From positions 72,775 through 136,774 of the forward strand of contig NZ_HG005139.1 in assembly GCF_000455265.1 (NCBI RefSeq): a DNA stretch of 64,000 nucleotides, in the 5' to 3' direction. Every line of letters starts with the position of its first letter. The first letter of the stretch is position 1. Below are positions 61,450 to 64,000 of this stretch, one piece after another. The stretch comes from Paenibacillus antibioticophila (GTDB lineage Bacteria; Bacillota; Bacilli; Paenibacillales; Paenibacillaceae). The position numbers and the translations under genes are program-made. The notes beneath the pieces are model-generated. The model saw only the letters and a program-made list of their open reading frames with translations, was not told the origin of the DNA and did no database searches.

Positions 61450-62541
61450 TTGAGTATGATTTTAAAGCTGAAAGGCGTTTCAAAAGCATATGGTGCGCAG
61501 CAGGTGCTAAAGCCCATTTCATTCGAGGTCGAAGAAGGCGAACGCATCTGCATCCTGGGCCCATCCGGCTGCGGAAAATCGACGCTGCTCCAGCTTGTAG
61601 CTGGATTGACCCGGATTGATGATGGTGAGATTGAAATAAACGGGGTTACCGTAGAAAAGGGAAAGGGGCGCTATATCCCTCCCGAACATCGACCCATTAA
61701 TATGGTATTCCAGGATTATGCCCTGTGGCCACATATGTCCGTGCGGCAAAATATTGAATACGGCATGAAACGGCGCAAAGTGAACAAAAACGAAATGCAG
61801 AGCCGTCTGGAGCATTTGCAATCGCTACTGAAGCTGGACGGACTGCTGGAACGGCTGCCGGCCCAGCTATCCGGCGGTCAACAGCAGCGTGTAGGTATCG
61901 CACGGGCGCTAGCGACGGGCCCCCGGCTACTGTTAATGGATGAGCCGTTATCTAATCTGGACGTCAAGCTGCGGACCGATATGCGCGGGGAACTGGCCAG
62001 TCTGCTCAGAGAATTGTCTATTGCTACTCTCTATGTAACCCATGACCGCATGGAGGCATTCACCATCGCCGATCGAATTCTGGTGCTCCGGGAAGGCGGC
62101 ATTGATCAAATCGGAACGCCAGATGAGTTATTCGAACGTCCGGCTACCCCATGGGTAGCGCAACTGATGGGTTATCACAACCGCTTAAGGGTTCAATTTT
62201 CATCTCAAGGGAATCTGGCTACACTGGTAGCAGACACCCCGATTCAGGGAGTGCAGATAACTCCCGGTGCTTATTCAGGAGAAGGAGTCATGATGCTTCA
62301 TCCAGAGAACATTTCTGTTTGTCAGGAGCCCTCGGCGACTAACGATAATTTATTTGAAACAGAGGTGTTGCAGGCCATCTATGAAGGAACAAGATGGAGA
62401 TTCATTGTGAAGACCGATGATGGACAATCCCTCCATTTATTTCATGACAGGAGGGTAGAGCCGGGCGCCCAGTTGACCATTCAGGTTCCTGCGCAGAATG
62501 TCATGCTGTATGCAGCCCGCGCTGTCGCAGGCGATGAGTAA
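61450..62541 (+). CDS. ABC transporter ATP-binding protein (FbpC/PotA-like)
   Basis: Walker A GPSGCGKST, signature LSGGQQQRVGIARAL, Walker B LLLMDEPLSNLD and H-loop YVTHDRMEA. A C-terminal TOBE domain (residues 250-363) makes it an importer ATPase of the Fe3+/polyamine type. The TTG start at 61450 is 7 nt after GGAGGG; ATG 61456 is less well spaced. Its 3' end overlaps the phosphatase gene by 8 nt. Confidence 0.94.
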   Translation: MSMILKLKGVSKAYGAQQVLKPISFEVEEGERICILGPSGCGKSTLLQLVAGLTRIDDGEIEINGVTVEKGKGRYIPPEHRPINMVFQDYALWPHMSVRQNIEYGMKRRKVNKNEMQSRLEHLQSLLKLDGLLERLPAQLSGGQQQRVGIARALATGPRLLLMDEPLSNLDVKLRTDMRGELASLLRELSIATLYVTHDRMEAFTIADRILVLREGGIDQIGTPDELFERPATPWVAQLMGYHNRLRVQFSSQGNLATLVADTPIQGVQITPGAYSGEGVMMLHPENISVCQEPSATNDNLFETEVLQAIYEGTRWRFIVKTDDGQSLHLFHDRRVEPGAQLTIQVPAQNVMLYAARAVAGDE

Positions 62542-63166
62542 ATTGTTTGCTGTCTCCGATATTCACGGCTATGGTCATTTGCTGGAATATCTGCTGAACC
62601 TTGCAGGATATAATCCACAGACAGATCGGCTATTCCTGCTCGGTGATTATGTAAATAAAGGGCCGGATTCTGTAGGCACTTTGGATCTGGTGCATAAGCT
62701 ATGTATAGATGGAGCAGTCGCCCTTCAGGGAAATAACGAGCGCAAGTGGCTGAATCAAGTGCCAAGCAAGACCGATGAACATAAATCGGTGTCAACCTAT
62801 TACCAGGAGCTGATCGCCGGGATGCCGCTATGGGCAGATTATGAGCGTTTTCTGTTTGTCCATGCGGGCTTGCGTCCAGACATTTCGCTAGAGGAGCAAA
62901 CTCCCGAGGATTTGACAGAGATACGCGACCCCTTCTTCAAGGCTCCCGGCCTTCCGGGCAAAACCGTCGTATTTGGTCATACATCTACTTACCGCTTTGG
63001 CCTGCAGCCAGACCATTTGTGGTTTGGGGATGGTAAGCTCGGCATAGACACGGGGGCTGGCCACGGCTATTTTTTGAGTCTGGTCGAGTTGACGGAAGGA
63101 TGGCAGTGGTCGGTATCCGTCTTGCCGCCATACAACGTAGGATTGACCAGATTTGTCCTGGAATAA
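62534..63166 (+). CDS. Metallophosphatase, PrpE/ApaH-like
   Basis: A 210-residue calcineurin-like phosphoesterase. Metal motifs are FAVSDIHGYG, LGDYVNKGPDS, QGNNERKWL and VFGHTSTYRFG. It overlaps the ATPase gene, so it is made together with the importer. That suggests the imported molecule is a phosphoester, or that the enzyme works on a signal nucleotide. ATG 62534 has a weak site (GCAGG), consistent with coupled translation. Confidence 0.88.
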   Translation: MSKLFAVSDIHGYGHLLEYLLNLAGYNPQTDRLFLLGDYVNKGPDSVGTLDLVHKLCIDGAVALQGNNERKWLNQVPSKTDEHKSVSTYYQELIAGMPLWADYERFLFVHAGLRPDISLEEQTPEDLTEIRDPFFKAPGLPGKTVVFGHTSTYRFGLQPDHLWFGDGKLGIDTGAGHGYFLSLVELTEGWQWSVSVLPPYNVGLTRFVLE

Positions 63167-63297
63167 TCACAAATATTAGAGCCGCACTATACTTATTGCG
63201 ACGGAATAATCTTGAAAACCGAAGGCTATAGCACAATGGCGGCAACAGTCGGGATTAAAATTGCCGTCCCAGCTACTTCCAAATGATTTGTATGAAA

Positions 63298-63331
63298 GGA
63301 GCTGCGCTTCGGTACACGAAGCACGGCTCCT
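63298..63331 (-). terminator. Terminator for the ketopantoate-reductase-like gene
   Basis: On the minus strand AGGAGC, GCTTCG, loop, CGAAGC, GCTCCT, then TTCAT. It lies just after the stop at 63351. Confidence 0.6.
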
Positions 63332-63350
63332 ATTCGCATTGTAGGTAAAG

Positions 63351-64000
63351 TTAAGGCAATAAGGGATTTTCAATAGCGTTGCGATATTCACTATTTTCAA
63401 ATGCCGCTGTAAGACGCGGCAAAGGAATGCCTGCCTTTTTGGCTTCCCTTACAACTTCAAGTACCGCAAAACCCGCTTTGCTGTTGTTGTGTTCCATGAA
63501 AAGCCGCGCCAAGCTGCCCTTTGCAAAAATGACCTTGTTAAATAGGATGCCCAGAAGTCCCGGAGGAACTTTAGTCAGCATGAGAGAAGTGGCATCAGGC
63601 TTTCCACCTCTTGCTTTCAGTACAGGGATCATTTCCCTCATATTCAACCCAACATTGGAAAAGGAGTCGCGATGGTTCAAAACCGCTGGAAAACTCCCCT
63701 GTCTTATCACCTCCGTCTCCATAGCCGCATTCATGGCAAAGTGGTTCCATAGCCAGTTTTGCATATCCTTGATCCAGCTAATTTTAAAATGGGCACTTTC
63801 AAATAGTTCTTTGACTTTGTTGTTAATCTGTTCAGTGCCTACCCGTGGTTTTTCAAGAAATACCATTTTCAAAAAGCCGCCTCTAAGCCGATTGTCCGCT
63901 ATGCCGCCTCCTGCTCCGGGGAAGCCAAAGACAACATTGTTCATAGACAAGGGTGCGATAGATGACTTCAAATCTTGCCAAACATTATTGAATATGAGGA
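63351..64000 (-). CDS. Ketopantoate reductase-like protein, 3' part (cut by window edge)
   Basis: The frame stays open to the window edge. It contains MNNVVFGFPGAGGG and a helical C-domain (NWLWNHFAMNAAMETEVI, then AKKAGIPLPRLTAAF) typical of the PanE/ApbA 2-dehydropantoate 2-reductase superfamily. About 216 codons are present; the N-terminal Rossmann NADPH-binding motif would be outside. Several PanE-like paralogues exist in Bacillota, so a pantothenate role is not assured. Confidence 0.8.
   Translation of the reverse strand, partial: LIFNNVWQDLKSSIAPLSMNNVVFGFPGAGGGIADNRLRGGFLKMVFLEKPRVGTEQINNKVKELFESAHFKISWIKDMQNWLWNHFAMNAAMETEVIRQGSFPAVLNHRDSFSNVGLNMREMIPVLKARGGKPDATSLMLTKVPPGLLGILFNKVIFAKGSLARLFMEHNNSKAGFAVLEVVREAKKAGIPLPRLTAAFENSEYRNAIENPLLP

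Noticed and set aside
1-64000. CRISPR array, tRNA, rRNA, integrase or transposase
   Set aside because: None was recognised on either strand. The direct repeats present are too few or too irregular for CRISPR.

Overview
The window looks like a chromosomal segment of a Paenibacillus-type member of the Bacillota. The grounds are Gram-positive Shine-Dalgarno sites of the AGGAGG type, frequent GTG and TTG starts, a purine operon in the Bacillus order purEKBCSQLFMNHD, neighbours in a B. subtilis-like order (pur operon, then yerB, yerC, dgkB and rlmCD homologues), and many palindromic repeats in the intergenic spaces. Most of it is moderately GC-rich core genome. The stretch from about 50.8 to 54.5 kb is visibly AT-rich and looks acquired. 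No rRNA, tRNA, CRISPR array, integrase or transposase was recognised.

Layout. 0-5.9 kb: a truncated rhodanese-type sulfurtransferase, an EamA permease, two uncharacterised proteins, topoisomerase III, a 45-residue protein, a DUF1294 membrane protein and a universal stress protein. 6.8-11 kb: a receiver-less OmpR-type regulator beside an MFS exporter, then a MerR/TipAS regulator divergent from a CPBP membrane protease across a 19-nt-spacer promoter. 11-25.6 kb: the complete de novo purine operon (12 genes to IMP) behind paired PurBoxes and a guanine riboswitch, with two palindromic repeat elements lodged at purF-purM and purN-purH. 25.7-28.4 kb: a frameshifted AraC regulator, a small protein and ilvA.

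28.5-35.2 kb: a five-gene same-strand cluster (FAD oxidoreductase, ion-transporter-superfamily permease, hydantoinase/oxoprolinase A-type subunit without a B subunit, HEYYH protein, RpiR/SIS regulator) that looks like an uncharacterised catabolic unit. 35.3-38 kb: a YtrA-type GntR regulator with an ABC exporter, and a DUF1129 protein. 38-39.2 kb: a repeat-rich non-coding stretch. 39.2-50.8 kb: a hydrolase, a LigB/DODA dioxygenase, a YerB lipoprotein, a DUF47-Pit phosphate pair behind Pho-box-like repeats, CorA, a YqfQ-like protein, YerC, a CbiX-type chelatase, a lipid kinase and RlmCD.

50.8-54.6 kb: an AT-rich accessory block punctuated by three copies of the 3' end of rlmCD. It carries a divergent Hsp33 paralogue facing a second MerR/TipAS regulator, again with a 19-nt-spacer promoter, and a PadR, HAAS-like and DedA trio. 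54.8-64 kb: an SDR enzyme with a divergent AraC regulator, a decayed PAF-acetylhydrolase-like gene, a LysR regulator divergent from an ABC importer operon that ends in a metallophosphatase, and the 3' part of a ketopantoate-reductase-like gene.

The most rewarding places for a second look are the Hsp33/MerR module with its rlmCD-tail repeats, the HyuA-without-HyuB cluster, and the palindromic elements inside the purine operon.
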